64,000 nt of DNA from Parafrankia irregularis (GTDB lineage Bacteria; Actinomycetota; Actinomycetes; Frankiales; Frankiaceae): NCBI RefSeq assembly GCF_001536285.1, contig NZ_FAOZ01000016.1, positions 62,001 through 126,000 of the forward strand, read 5' to 3'. The notes beneath the pieces are model-generated. The model was not told the origin of the DNA. It did not search any database and worked only from the letters and a program-made list of their open reading frames with translations. Numbering within the stretch: the stretch's first letter is position 1; every line of letters begins with the position of its first letter. Below, piece after piece: positions 8,691-23,800 of this stretch. The position numbers were made by a program, and so were the translations under genes.

Positions 8691-8789
8691 CGTGGGGATG
8701 TCCGGTCGGCCGGCCCGAAGTGGCCGAGGTGTCCGGGGCGCGTGCTCCGTCCAGTAGCAGGCCACAGTGTGGCGTGATCGGGTTGACAT

Positions 8790-8870
8790 CCTCCCCGGCC
8801 TTGAAGGCCCGGGATTCCCGCCCTCGCGGGCAGGTTTTCCTGCTTCGCCGACAGACGCCTCCCCGTTCTA
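8790..8870 (-). ncRNA. Candidate TnpB guide (omega) RNA / right-end hairpin region
   Basis: The stretch just downstream of tnpB contains several short inverted repeats: GGCCTT/AAGGCC, CCCGC/GCGGG, AGGAAAACCT and CCGTTCCTAGAACGG. TnpB proteins of this family use a guide RNA derived from this right-end position. The assignment rests on family knowledge and location, and the boundaries are approximate. Confidence 0.4.
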
Positions 8871-10010
8871 GGAACGGGATGGTCTCACTCCGTCTTCACA
8901 GGCTGACACCGTGAGCCCCACGGCCAGAAGGTTCCGCGCCGTGTTCACATCCCGGTCGTGCACCACACCGCAGCGGCAGGCCCACTCCCGGACGTTCAAC
9001 GGCAGAACCTCGACCCGCGCCCCGCAGGACGAACAGGTCTTCGAGCTTGGATACCAGCGGTCGACGGCGATGACTTCCCGGCCGTACCAGTCGGCCTTGT
9101 ACTCCAGCATTCGCCGCAGCTCCGACCACGACGCGTCCGAGATCGCCCGGGCCAGCGAACGGTTCCGGACCATGTTCCGGACCGCCAGGTCCTCGATGAC
9201 CACCGTTTGGTTCTCGCGGATGATCCTCGTGGACAGCTTGTGCAGATGATCCCGACGCCGGTCGGCGATCCGCCCATGGACCCGGGCAACCCGCAGCCGG
9301 GCCTTCGCCCGGTTCGCCGAGCCCTTCGCCTTGCGGGACAGCGTCCGCTGCGCCCGGGCGAGCCGTTCCCGATCCCGCCTCTCGTGCCCCGGGTTGGCCA
9401 CCTTCTCCCCGGTCGACAACGTGACCAGCGACGTCACGCCGGCGTCGACACCCACCCGCCCCGCCGACGCCGGCAGGGCGGAGACCGACTCCTCGACCAG
9501 GATCGACACGTGGTACTGGCCACGGCTGTTCCGGGACACCGTGACCTGCGACGGCACCGCACCAGCCGGCAACGGACGAGACCACACGATGTCCAACGGG
9601 CTGGTCTGCTTCGCCAACGCGATCTGACCATCCCGGAAGGTGAAACAGCCCCGGAAGTAGGTCGCCGAGTCGGTGGTCTTCCCTTTTCTCTTGAATGTCG
9701 GGTAGCCGGCCCGTTTCGCCCAGAAGTTCACATACGCGGTCTGCAGGTGCCGAAGCGTTGCCTGCAGTGGCCCCTTCGACGGTTCGGCGAGCCACCGCGC
9801 ATCCGGCTCGCGTTTCCACGCCGTGAGCATCCTGTCGGTCTCGGCATGACCGACCCGGCGCTTTTCCTGGGTCCAGACGCGGTGTCTTTCGGCCAGCGCA
9901 CGACTGTACACATAGCGCACACATCCAAAAGTTCTCGCGAGATTATCCACCTGTTCCGGATTCGGATAGAAACGGTACCTGTATGCCCGCTTGCTCACCC
10001 GACTCCCCAT
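8868..10010 (-). CDS. tnpB: TnpB-family RNA-guided endonuclease (OrfB of IS200/IS605)
   Basis: A 380-aa TnpB. The N-terminus AYRYRFYPNPEQ is typical. The RuvC-like active site is intact: D189 in VGVDAGV, E273 in VVIEDLAVRNM and D354 in HDRDVNTARN. A zinc finger is formed by CSSCG and CRCG (C326/C329/C345/C347). TnpB is the RNA-guided nuclease of these elements, cleaving DNA beside a target-adjacent motif, and is the ancestor of Cas12. The ATG at 10010 is used; a GTG four codons further in is also plausible and the frame is open to 10040. No TnpA is present, so the element would need a transposase in trans. All key residues are kept, so the nuclease may be active. Confidence 0.9.
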   Translation of the reverse strand: MGSRVSKRAYRYRFYPNPEQVDNLARTFGCVRYVYSRALAERHRVWTQEKRRVGHAETDRMLTAWKREPDARWLAEPSKGPLQATLRHLQTAYVNFWAKRAGYPTFKRKGKTTDSATYFRGCFTFRDGQIALAKQTSPLDIVWSRPLPAGAVPSQVTVSRNSRGQYHVSILVEESVSALPASAGRVGVDAGVTSLVTLSTGEKVANPGHERRDRERLARAQRTLSRKAKGSANRAKARLRVARVHGRIADRRRDHLHKLSTRIIRENQTVVIEDLAVRNMVRNRSLARAISDASWSELRRMLEYKADWYGREVIAVDRWYPSSKTCSSCGARVEVLPLNVREWACRCGVVHDRDVNTARNLLAVGLTVSACEDGVRPSRS

Positions 10011-10179
10011 AACCGGGAGAATACAACACGCGATTGTCATCTTTACGGCCGAGTTGATGCGCCGACACCGCCCTGAAGGACGGGGCCTGCGCGCTGTCTC
10101 TTTTGGTCACGTGGGAAGGCTTCGGCTCGATCGTGCGGGCCGGTGATGCGGCCTGGCGGCGCTGGCCGGTCGGCGCCGG

Positions 10180-11400
10180 TCAGGGCACGAGCATGCGCAG
10201 GGCGAGGAACCGCACCAGCTGTTCCGACCCGTCGGACCGGTTGAAGCTGGTGGTCCGCCCCAGATCCATGACCAGGTTCAACGCGGCATGTGCCAGCAGC
10301 CGGGCTTCGCTCGCGGCGAGCTCCGGCCGGATCGTGACCAGCAGCCGGACCCACTCCTCGACATGCTCCCGCTGAAGGCGGCGCAGCTCGTGCCGGTCTG
10401 GGGTCGGCAGGTTGTTGTTCTCGGCCAGGTAGACCGAGACCAGATCGTTGTGTGCGAACGTCAGGTCCACATAGGCGTCGATCAGCCGCCGCAGCGCGTC
10501 CGCCGGGCTGCTCGCGGTGGCCAGCGCGCTGGTCGTGCTCGTGCTCAGGCGCTCGGCGGCACGGTAGTACACGGCCGCGAGCAGATCGGCCTTGCCGGGG
10601 AAGTACCGGTAGACCCCGGAGGCGTTGATACCCGCGGCCCGCCCGATGTCGTCGATGCTGACGGCGTGGTACCCGAGGCGGTCGAACAGACGGACGGCCT
10701 CGGTCAGCAGCGCCTCCCGCCGGGAGCCAGGCCGCATCGACGCGGAACCACCGCCGGCGGGTTCGCTGCCACCGGCCGTCGCGTGCCGCACCGCCGCGGG
10801 CAGGTCCGTCGTCAGCAGGGTCCACGCGGCGGAGCGCAGGATCTGCTCGGCGCGGCTGTCGGCGATCGCGGCGCGGTGCGTCGAGATGCTGCCGATCGCG
10901 CTGAGCGCCGCCCGGCTGAGCAGCACGGCGGATGGCGGCGGCAGATCGGGGCGGAGCTCCAGGAGCAGATCGCTGATCCGACGCACCAGAGCGGTCAGCC
11001 CGGCCCGGACCTCGCCCTGGTGCGCCGGCTCCAGGTACCGGGCCTGCCACTGGTAGAGCGCGCCCACCCGGCGACGCTGGACGCTCACCCGCGCCGTCGC
11101 CGCGAGCAGCCTGGCCATCTGCTCGGCGGGTTCTTCCGGTACCGCCAGTGCCTCGTCGGCCGCGGTGACCAGCGTGTCGATCAGCTCCCGGGATGCGTGC
11201 AGGAGGATCGCGTACTTGTTCGGAAAGTGCCGGTAGACGGCCGGGCCGCTGATGCCGACCACGGCGGCGATCTCGTCGATGCCGACCCCGTGGTAGCCGC
11301 GCTCGCAGAACAGCTCCGCCGCGGCGAGGGCGATCTGTGCCTTTCGGTTCCTCGGCCGCCGCCGCCCCGGCGTGGTCTGAGCTGTCGACGTCGCCTGCAC
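10180..11400 (-). CDS. Tandem (double) TetR-family regulator
   Basis: A 406-aa protein, about twice normal TetR length, containing two complete TetR units in one frame. Unit one has AELFCERGYHGVGIDEIAAV and GISGPAVYRHFPNK (about 27-62). Unit two has VRLFDRLGYHAVSIDDIGRA and GINASGVYRYFPGK (about 236-270). Each is followed by its own helical ligand-type region, joined by a Gly/Ser-rich linker near 208-225. The fusion could act as a covalent heterodimer. It lies behind another TetR gene at 11562 on the same strand, separated by about 160 bases. The ligand and targets are unknown. Confidence 0.88.
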   Translation of the reverse strand: MQATSTAQTTPGRRRPRNRKAQIALAAAELFCERGYHGVGIDEIAAVVGISGPAVYRHFPNKYAILLHASRELIDTLVTAADEALAVPEEPAEQMARLLAATARVSVQRRRVGALYQWQARYLEPAHQGEVRAGLTALVRRISDLLLELRPDLPPPSAVLLSRAALSAIGSISTHRAAIADSRAEQILRSAAWTLLTTDLPAAVRHATAGGSEPAGGGSASMRPGSRREALLTEAVRLFDRLGYHAVSIDDIGRAAGINASGVYRYFPGKADLLAAVYYRAAERLSTSTTSALATASSPADALRRLIDAYVDLTFAHNDLVSVYLAENNNLPTPDRHELRRLQREHVEEWVRLLVTIRPELAASEARLLAHAALNLVMDLGRTTSFNRSDGSEQLVRFLALRMLVP

Positions 11401-11561
11401 CTACGTCCCCTCGCCGCCGCACGGCTCCGCTCGTCGCCGACCGGGCCGGCCGGCTCGCCCAGCCCGCCCACCCCCATCGGTCGCGGGTCCGTCCCATGGT
11501 GACATCACCGAGGCGGGTGCCGGTGCGCTCCAGTCCGCCCCGGCCGAGGAACGTCTCGCTT

Positions 11562-12269
11562 TCAGACCCGTTGCCGCAGGTAGATGGCGATCATTGCGGT
11601 GAGTTCCTCGACGATTTCCGCCCGCGGGATGGGCGGCTGATCGAGGACGTAGCGAACTGTCACGTGCTCGACCGTGCGCACCAGGATCCAGGCGACGGTT
11701 CCCACGGTGCGGGCACTGCCGTCCGCTGCGACGTCCCTGCCTGTCTCAGGCGTCCCGGCGGGCTCGGGCGTCCCGGCTACCTCGGATGTCCCGGCTGTTC
11801 CGCGGGTGGGTTCTGGGGCGGCACCCTCGCCGGGCAGGCGCGGCAGCAGCGTCGCCAGTGTCGCCGTCACCAGCTCGTCGATGTGCCGCTCGAAGCCGGC
11901 CCGCTGGACGTCGACCGTCTCGGGTAGCTGGTACAGGACCCGGAGCAGCCCGGAGTCCTCCTCGAGGGCGTCGAGCAGTGCGACGATGTTCGCGCGGACC
12001 ATCTCGGGCACCGAGGTGCCGAGGTTCGCGACGAAGGCGTGTGAAATGCGAGCACGCAGCTGCTCGGCGTAAACCTCGACGACCCGGTCGAGAATCGACT
12101 CCTTGTTCGGGAAGTACTGGTAGAGCGATCCGGGGCTGATGCCGGCGCGGGCGGCGATGCGGCTCGTGCTGGTGCGCTCGTAGCCGCGTTCCAGCAGGAT
12201 CTCGCGCCCGGCGGTGACGATGCGTTCGACCATGGCGCGGGACCGGTCCTGGCGTGGTGCCCGGCGCAT
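11562..12269 (-). CDS. TetR-family transcriptional regulator
   Basis: A 235-aa regulator. The N-terminal HTH contains RIVTAGREILLERGYERTST and ARAGISPGSLYQYFPNKESI. A Pro/Gly/Thr-rich insertion (about residues 150-185, PEPTRGTAGTSEVAGTPEPA) interrupts the ligand domain. The ATG at 12269 follows AAGGAG closely; GTG codons further upstream to 12308 are possible. It is divergent from the DUF2236 gene at 12404. The 135-base gap contains a 20-bp inverted repeat (12372-12391) that is the likely operator, so this protein probably controls both genes. Confidence 0.87.
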   Translation of the reverse strand: MRRAPRQDRSRAMVERIVTAGREILLERGYERTSTSRIAARAGISPGSLYQYFPNKESILDRVVEVYAEQLRARISHAFVANLGTSVPEMVRANIVALLDALEEDSGLLRVLYQLPETVDVQRAGFERHIDELVTATLATLLPRLPGEGAAPEPTRGTAGTSEVAGTPEPAGTPETGRDVAADGSARTVGTVAWILVRTVEHVTVRYVLDQPPIPRAEIVEELTAMIAIYLRQRV

Positions 12270-12371
12270 CGGCTCCTTGCGGGTGGGCACCCACGGCTTG
12301 CCGGTCACTGGGTGACGCCGGCCCGCGGGCCGGTCCGTGGCGGTGAGGGGGAGGGCACGGACGCGAATTGA

Positions 12372-12391
12372 ACACGAATAGTTAGTCGTGT
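12372..12391. promoter_or_regulatory. Inverted repeat, probable TetR operator
   Basis: ACACGA and TCGTGT are perfect 6-bp arms around the 8-base spacer ATAGTTAG, giving the 20-bp symmetric element usual for TetR dimers. It lies between the divergent TetR gene (start 12269) and the DUF2236 gene (start 12404), 13 bp before the latter. Confidence 0.6.
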
Positions 12392-12403
12392 CAACATCCG
12401 TCC

Positions 12404-13768
12404 ATGATCCCTCGCGCGACCGCGTGCAACACCGCCGTCCTGCCCGCGGCGCAGGCCACCACACCGCAGGCTGTCGTCGTCGCGGTGCCGGGCACGACAG
12501 CGCGGACACCCACCCAGACCACGACCGCGACCGAGATGTCGCCATCGGGCAGCGTGCCGGGCGACTACCCGGCACGCTTCCGGTCCGCACCCGAGCGGTC
12601 GCGCCGCATCGCGCGCCCGCTGCGGAGGGTGGCCCGGGTGAAGACGGACGACGAGGAGCTCCTGCACGAGATCGGCCGGCGCCTGCGCACCCGGGACGAG
12701 CTGGGGGCGCAGCTCGCCGGGGCGATGCGCATCCGGGACCGGGACGATCCGGAGCGGGTGACCTTCGCCCAGCTGCGCCAGGCCCTGAACCACGGGATCG
12801 GGGCCGTCGACGACCCGCCGCCCGCACTGGCCCGCTTCTTCGCCGTGGTCGACGCGGTACCGGAGTGGGTCGACTTCGACCAGGTCGAGCGCGGTGCACG
12901 GATCATGCGGGAGATGGGGCGCTCGGTCGACGACGTGATGCTGCAACTGGCGCTGATCGGCGGCTACCGGTTCGGCGGGCCCCCCGACCTGTTGGTCGCC
13001 ACCGGCGGACTGGTCGGCGCGACGGCCATGCGCCGGCTCGGGGAGACCCAGAAATGGGCGCTGTCGGTGCTGGAGCCGAACGGGATGCGCCGCACGGGGG
13101 CGGGCTTCGTGGCCACCGTCCACGTGCGGGTCATGCATGCGCTGGTGAACCACGAGTTCGAGACGAACGGCCGCTGGGACGTCGACCGCTGGGGCCTGCC
13201 CATCAACCAGACCGACGCGTCGGCGACTCTCGGGCTGTTCAACAGCACACTGCTGCTCGGAATCCGGGCGCTCGGCTGGATCGTGACCGCGGACCAGTCG
13301 CGTGCGGTCATGCACCTGTGGAAGTACGTGGGCTGGTTGATGGGCGTCGACGAGGACTGGCTGTTCGACACCGAACAGGAGCAGAACCGGCACAACTACC
13401 ACCTTGTGCTGGTGCAGGCCGAGCCCACCTCGGCAGGCCCGGCGTTGGCCCGCGCGCTCGTCGAAGGCCAGCTCACCCGCGACCGGGGCAGACTGACGGC
13501 ACTGCGCAACCGCTATGAGCGGGCCCGTCTGCTCAGCATGCTGCGGTATTTCCTCGGCGCGCAGGGGCTGCGTGATCTCGGCCTGCCCTCGGCCGTGCCC
13601 TGGGCGGTGCCGCCGATCGTCGCCGCGAACCTGGTGCGCTCCGGTCTGCTGGTGCGCGCCGCCGCCGGGCGGCGGTACCTCGAACGGGCCAGCGGCCGAT
13701 TCGCGCGCCGAAACCAGCGGGCGATGTTCGGCGCGGCCACGCCGGAGGTCGGCGCCCTGCCGTCATGA
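12404..13768 (+). CDS. Oxygenase MpaB/DUF2236-family protein, Lcp-like length
   Basis: A 454-aa DUF2236 protein, longer than the two at 3.3-5.5 kb and close in size to latex-clearing-protein-like enzymes. The first 80 or so residues are low complexity. The conserved core includes FAQLRQALNHGIGAVDDPPP, VERGARIMREMG, the HVRVMHALVNHEF helix and WGLPINQTDASATLGLF, then VMHLWKYVGWLMGVDEDWL. Related proteins bind haem b and oxidise hydrophobic substrates; that activity is only inferred here. An internal GTG at VKTDDEEL could be an alternative start. It is divergent from the TetR gene with a shared operator, and convergent with the three-gene operon behind it, separated by a strong hairpin. Confidence 0.83.
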   Translation: MIPRATACNTAVLPAAQATTPQAVVVAVPGTTARTPTQTTTATEMSPSGSVPGDYPARFRSAPERSRRIARPLRRVARVKTDDEELLHEIGRRLRTRDELGAQLAGAMRIRDRDDPERVTFAQLRQALNHGIGAVDDPPPALARFFAVVDAVPEWVDFDQVERGARIMREMGRSVDDVMLQLALIGGYRFGGPPDLLVATGGLVGATAMRRLGETQKWALSVLEPNGMRRTGAGFVATVHVRVMHALVNHEFETNGRWDVDRWGLPINQTDASATLGLFNSTLLLGIRALGWIVTADQSRAVMHLWKYVGWLMGVDEDWLFDTEQEQNRHNYHLVLVQAEPTSAGPALARALVEGQLTRDRGRLTALRNRYERARLLSMLRYFLGAQGLRDLGLPSAVPWAVPPIVAANLVRSGLLVRAAAGRRYLERASGRFARRNQRAMFGAATPEVGALPS

Positions 13769-13786
13769 GTGGGTTTCTGGGCGACC

Positions 13787-13838
13787 GTCATGAGTGTTGG
13801 CCAGACGCCGTTCCCGCTGTCTGGCCAACACTCATGAC
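13787..13838. terminator. Perfect 20-bp stem hairpin between convergent genes
   Basis: GTCATGAGTGTTGGCCAGAC pairs perfectly with its complement at 13819-13838 around a 12-base loop, and CTTTTTC follows on the plus strand. It should terminate rightward transcription of the DUF2236 gene and may also stop the leftward operon that ends at 13904. The first 11 bases (CGTCATGAGTG) also occur just upstream over the DUF2236 stop codon. Confidence 0.75.
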
Positions 13839-13903
13839 GTCTTTTTCTCAGGTCACGGCCATGGCCGGGAGAAACGGTTTCCTGGGAAGAAGTGGTCGGG
13901 TTC

Positions 13904-19191
<5,288 letters not shown>

Positions 19192-19195
<4 letters not shown>

Positions 19196-20847
19196 CGCCG
19201 CGCTCCGGCAAGAGGGTTGATCACATACTGGGCGTTGAAGTCGTCGGCGAGGTCCGCGAAGAACCCCATCTGATGCAGGCGGCCGGTAAACGCGGCGAGG
19301 TTCCCGCTCGCGACCGCGCGGGACGATGCGTCGTCCCGCGCGCCCGGCGGGCGGTGGACCAGCAGGCCCCAGCGATGCTCCAGCACGTCGAGCAGGTCGG
19401 CGAGCCGCATCCGCGGCGCCGGGGCTCCCTTCGCCGGGTCCATCAGGGTGGCCAGCAGCAGGGTGGTGAGCAGCTCGTCGGTCATCGCGTAGCGCCAAGC
19501 CCGCCGGCCTCGCAGGTTCCCGCGCAGCAGCCCGGCCTGTTTGCGCAGGCCGCCGGTGTTCCAGAGCCAGCTTCCGGCGCTGGTCACGGCCTTGGACGCC
19601 TGCGACTGGCGGATCGCCGCGAGGACGAGGTCGAGCTGCGAGCCGTCGGGCGCCAGTGCGGCGAGCTCGGCCCTGGCGTCGGCCTCGGGCACCCGCAGCT
19701 CGGTGCTGGTGGTCTCGACGATCCGGCCCAGGTCGAGGCCGGCCCGCCATTCGACGTACTCCAGCCCGCGGATGCCGACCAGCGCGGCGAGCCAGTCCGG
19801 GCCCGACTTGCCCTCCACGTACGTCCGCAGCCGCTGCTCGTTGACCGCGTATCGGTCAAGGGTCTTGAGCAGGATCATGTTCTCGAAGTAGGCCGGCAGC
19901 CGCTCCAGGTCACGCGCGACGCACTCGCCGGCGAGCCGGTCGGAGTCGCCGCCCGTCTGCCGGGTGAAGTCGACGTAGAGCTCGGTGCGGGCGGGATGCA
20001 GGTCGCGACTGAGGTCGACTGGCGGCGGCTGCCCCACGCCACCCCGGCACAGCTCGCCGACCACGGTGAACAGCCGCAGGGTCATGGTGAACAGACCGAT
20101 GTTCAGCAACGCCGCGAGATGCCGTGCCAGGGCGATCGTGGGCAGCCGGGTGCGGTAGACGGTCAGGAAGTCGAGCAGCAGGTCACCGAGGGCGATCATC
20201 ACCCCGGGCATGACGGGGCTCCAGTCCAGGTCGGCCCGGGTCGCCATGACCTTCCCCGGCTGGAAGCCCTCCAGGTAGTAGAGGCTGAGCAGCACGTTCG
20301 CGTCGAGGTCGTCGGTCTTCCCGTCGAAGGCAGGGACGCCGAACGCGTCGATGGCGACACCGCGGCCGAACGCCTCCCGGAACAGCCGTTGCAGTGTCTG
20401 CTCCGGGTTGGGCGCGCCCCGGCGCAGCAGCGCCTCCTTCAGCAGCCGGTACACGACCACGTGGACCTTGCGGTGGCGGGCGCCCTCGGTCGGCAGGCCG
20501 GCTCGGTACGCACCGATGTGGATCGGCTGCACCGCGGCGAGCTGGACGTCCCGATGACCGCGGCCGCTGTGGCCGAGCCGGACGACGCTGCTGTTGACCC
20601 ACTGCTCGAGCACCGCCAGGCCATGCTCGTCGTCGAACCCGCGCAGCTGCGGATGGGCGGCGAGCGTCTCGACGTAGCGGCGAGGGTTCGCCGGGTCGGC
20701 GTTCGAGCGCGAGAGCCGGCGGCCCTTCGTCTCCACCATCTCGAACAGCACGGGCAGGAACCGGTCGACGTCGAAGTCGTTCAGCTCCAGGCCGGTCAAC
20801 TTCTCGAACTGGTAGGAGCGCAGCTCTTTGGGCAGGCGTAGCGTCAT
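19192..20847 (-). CDS. Unrecognised middle component of the candidate defence operon (DptG position)
   Basis: A 551-aa protein starting MTLRLPKELRSYQFEKLTGL. I recognise no catalytic motif, membrane segment or signal peptide. The sequence is mixed alpha-helical in character, with conserved-looking stretches such as VQPIHIGAYRAGLPTEGARH and LKTLDRYAVNEQRLRTYVEG. It overlaps both neighbours by ATGA junctions, at 20844-20847 and 19192-19195, which implies equal, coupled synthesis and probably a complex. In DptFGH modules the middle gene is a helper protein without enzymatic motifs, which fits its position, but homology is not established from sequence alone. Confidence 0.7.
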
Positions 20848-23800
20848 CGGGCATCCCGCAGCAGTTCGATGGTCGTGCCGGTCACGTTGATGATGTTCCG
20901 CCGCCCGTTGGGTTCGATGATGATCACTCGGCTCGCGGGCTGGAGGGTGAGACCGGCCCGGAACAGGCCCAGTTCCTCGCGCAGCGGCGCTACCTCGGGG
21001 TTGGTGGGCAGGAAGCCGGCGTTCGCACGCATCAGCAGCTCGAACAGGTCGACGTCGACGGGCAGGTCTACCTGGCCGGAGCGGTGCCGCAGCATGACGA
21101 CGTCCGGCGCTGTCTCCACGAACCGGTCGTCCACGGGCTCCACGACGACCTCGAACTCGTCGAGCGGCAGTACCTTGACGACCTCGCCGCCGTTCTCCGT
21201 CGGCTCGCCCACCGAGACCGCGACCCCGTCGCCGTCGTAGCCGACCGGCCCGACACAGCGGGAAAGACCGCGCAGCAACCTGGGCACCATCGCATCGGCC
21301 ACACCGTCGGGTGCGGCGCCGTTCGCGGAGTGGGTGCCGGCGAGCAGCGCGCGGAACTCGTCGAGGTGCCGGTACGGGCCGAGATGGTCGACGGCGGCGA
21401 GCTCCGCGTCGGTCGCGGTGAAGTAACGCAGCCGCTTGGCGCGGACGACCTCCGCCGCCGACCGGGTGCCGGGCGCGAGCGAACGCTCCACCTGAGGTGC
21501 CGGCACCGCCGCCGGGTCGAGGGCGCGCCACTCGTCGAGCAGCCGGTCGTGCCCGGCCGCCGCGTCGAACGCAGCCATGCTGAAGTGCCGTTCCGGCCGG
21601 GCCGGGTTCCCGAGGCCGTCGCCGAACTCGGCGTGGATCTCGGCGCAGCCCAGGTCCACGGTCACCAGGTAGGCGAGCGCGGAGCGCAGGTCGCGGATCG
21701 TGGGGCGCCGGCCGCGGCGCAGGTGCGAGGTGAGGACCAGCCGGTGCAGCCGGTCCTGGGCGCGCTCGTCGCCCAGGCCGCGGGCGTTCGCCCGGATCGG
21801 GCAGCGCTGCTCGACCGCGCAGCTCCCGCACGGTGCCCACAGGTCGTCGGTGAGCAGCCCGTTGAGCATCCGCACCGTCAGCGACCCGGTGGCCTGGCCC
21901 GCCGACGCCATCGAGCGGCCCTTGAGGTCGATACGCAGCACCCCGGCGGTGTCGGTACCCGGGCCGGCGACGCCGTCCCCCAGCACCGCCGCGATCTGCG
22001 GGTAGCGGTGGGCCTCGTGGTCGAGGAAGTCGAGTAGGCGACCGTCGTTGGCGGCGATCAGCGCGGTGTAACGACCGGCCCTGGAAGTCTCGTTCAGCGG
22101 GTCGAGCGCCCGGCGTAGCAGCTCGTCCGCGGACACGCCCTCATGTGACTCGCTGGCGTCGTAGACCGACGCGAACTCGTGCCCGTCGAGGGCCATCCGC
22201 CAGCCTGCGGCATCACTTTCCAGGACGTGTGCGCCGCGTTCGCGCAGCGCGACGCCGAGCCGTTCCAGGAACGCCGTCTTGCCGTCGCCTGGGTTGCCGC
22301 TGAAGACGACCAGCGTGGGCCGGCCGTCGATGATGCGTGGCGCCAGCCGCTCGTCGAGCCGGGTCTCGATGTAGGTCTGGTCGGCGAACTCCGAGTCCAG
22401 GCCGCGGTTGCCGCGGTTGCCGAGCCTGCTGTTGCGGAACAGCTGGCGGATCTCGTCGACCGCGGGATTGACCACGAGGCCACGCGGGACCGGGTTGGCG
22501 GGCGGCTTCGGCCGCGGTGCCGGATCAGGCCGCATGACGACGATCGGGTCCACCACCGGTGGGTCTGGTGGGGGCGGCGGAGGTGCGAACACGACGTCGA
22601 TCGCGTCGCGGAGTTCGGCGGCGGACGGGAAGCGGTTCGCCGGGTCCGGGTCGCTGGCCCTGGCCAGCACCTCGAGGAACCTGGTCCCGCCGACGCCCGC
22701 CTCCGTCGCTTCCTGGGGCGTCGGCGGGACGAGCTGGAACTTGTTGCGCTGCTGGCCGTCGACCGCGTACGGCGGGCGGCCGACCAGCGCCTCGAAGACC
22801 AGGACCGCCAGCGAGTACAGGTCCGCGGCCGGCGACCAGGCGCCGTCGGCGACGATTTCCGGTGCCAGGTAGGGCAGGGTGCCGACCATGCTGTGCGCAT
22901 CGGTGTCGGCCCGAGACGCCACCCCGAAGTCGATCAGCGTCGCGCGGTCGTCCTCGTCGACGATGATGTTGCCCGGGGACAGGTCGCGGTGCAGGACGCC
23001 GTGCCCGTGGGCGTACTCGAGGGCGTCGAGGATGTCGGCGAGAATCCGTCGCGCCGCGGCCGGGTTGCCGCGCAGCCGCTCCGCGAGCTGGCCGACGGTC
23101 CTGCCCTCGACGTACTCGGAGATCAGCGCCGGCCCGGGCGGCTCGAGTAGGTAGTCGTGGATCCGGACGATCCGGTCGTGCTTGAGCTTGTGCAGCAGAG
23201 TGAACTCGCCGCGCAGGTTGTCCATCAGCTCGGCCGACTTCATGATCTTGAGCGTGTGCTGCACGTCGAAGGCGCGGTCGATCATGAGCCAGGTGGTGGC
23301 GGTGGCGCCGTCGCCCAGCTGGCGCACCAGCTCGTACTTGCCGACCCGCACACCCGGTGCCAGGCGTACCGCACGCTTGCGCTCCTCGGCCAGGTGCGCC
23401 CCCAGCCGGTCGGCGACCTCGCGGGCCGACGGGCGGTCCTGGGGCGCCGACGCGAAGCAGGCGTCGAGCACGTCACGGACCCGGTCCGGCAGCGACGGCG
23501 GTGCCTGCGGCTCGCGCGGCGGGTCCGCCTGGCGCAGCTCCCACCAGTCGAGCAGGCAGAGCGCCAGCGAGTAGACGTCCGACGGGTTGATCGCCAGGTG
23601 CGCGGTGCGGCGGCATTCCGGCGCCCGGTAGGGGCCGCCGTCGTGATCGACCTCGTCGGCGTCATGCACCGTCCGCGCATCCGCGATCTTCGCGATCAGG
23701 AAGTCGGAGAACATCACCCCGTTCGTCTCCGGTGTCACCCAGACGCGGCTCGGGTGCAGCGCACGATGGGTGATGCCCTCGTCATGGATGTCCGCGAGCC

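Larger units (their letters stand above)
8782..10088 (-). mobile_element. Solitary TnpB-type IS200/IS605-like element
   Basis: The element carries tnpB only, without a Y1 transposase. Its right end (8782 to about 8867, behind tnpB on the minus strand) holds hairpin-forming sequence including GGCCTT/AAGGCC arms, where the guide (omega) RNA of TnpB systems usually lies. Its left end near 10069-10086 has an imperfect hairpin (CCGTCC/GGGCGG on the minus strand). There are no terminal inverted repeats, as expected for this group. Exact ends and target motif are estimates. Confidence 0.7.

Noticed and set aside
19196-19750. N-terminal extension of the HerA-type gene
   Set aside because: The added residues are Arg/Pro-rich shadow of the upstream gene, while the ATG at 19195 makes a clean ATGA overlap.
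20848-21840. N-terminal extension of the 551-aa gene into the kinase-fusion gene
   Set aside because: It is an out-of-frame shadow of the ATPase domain; the ATG at 20847 gives the ATGA junction.
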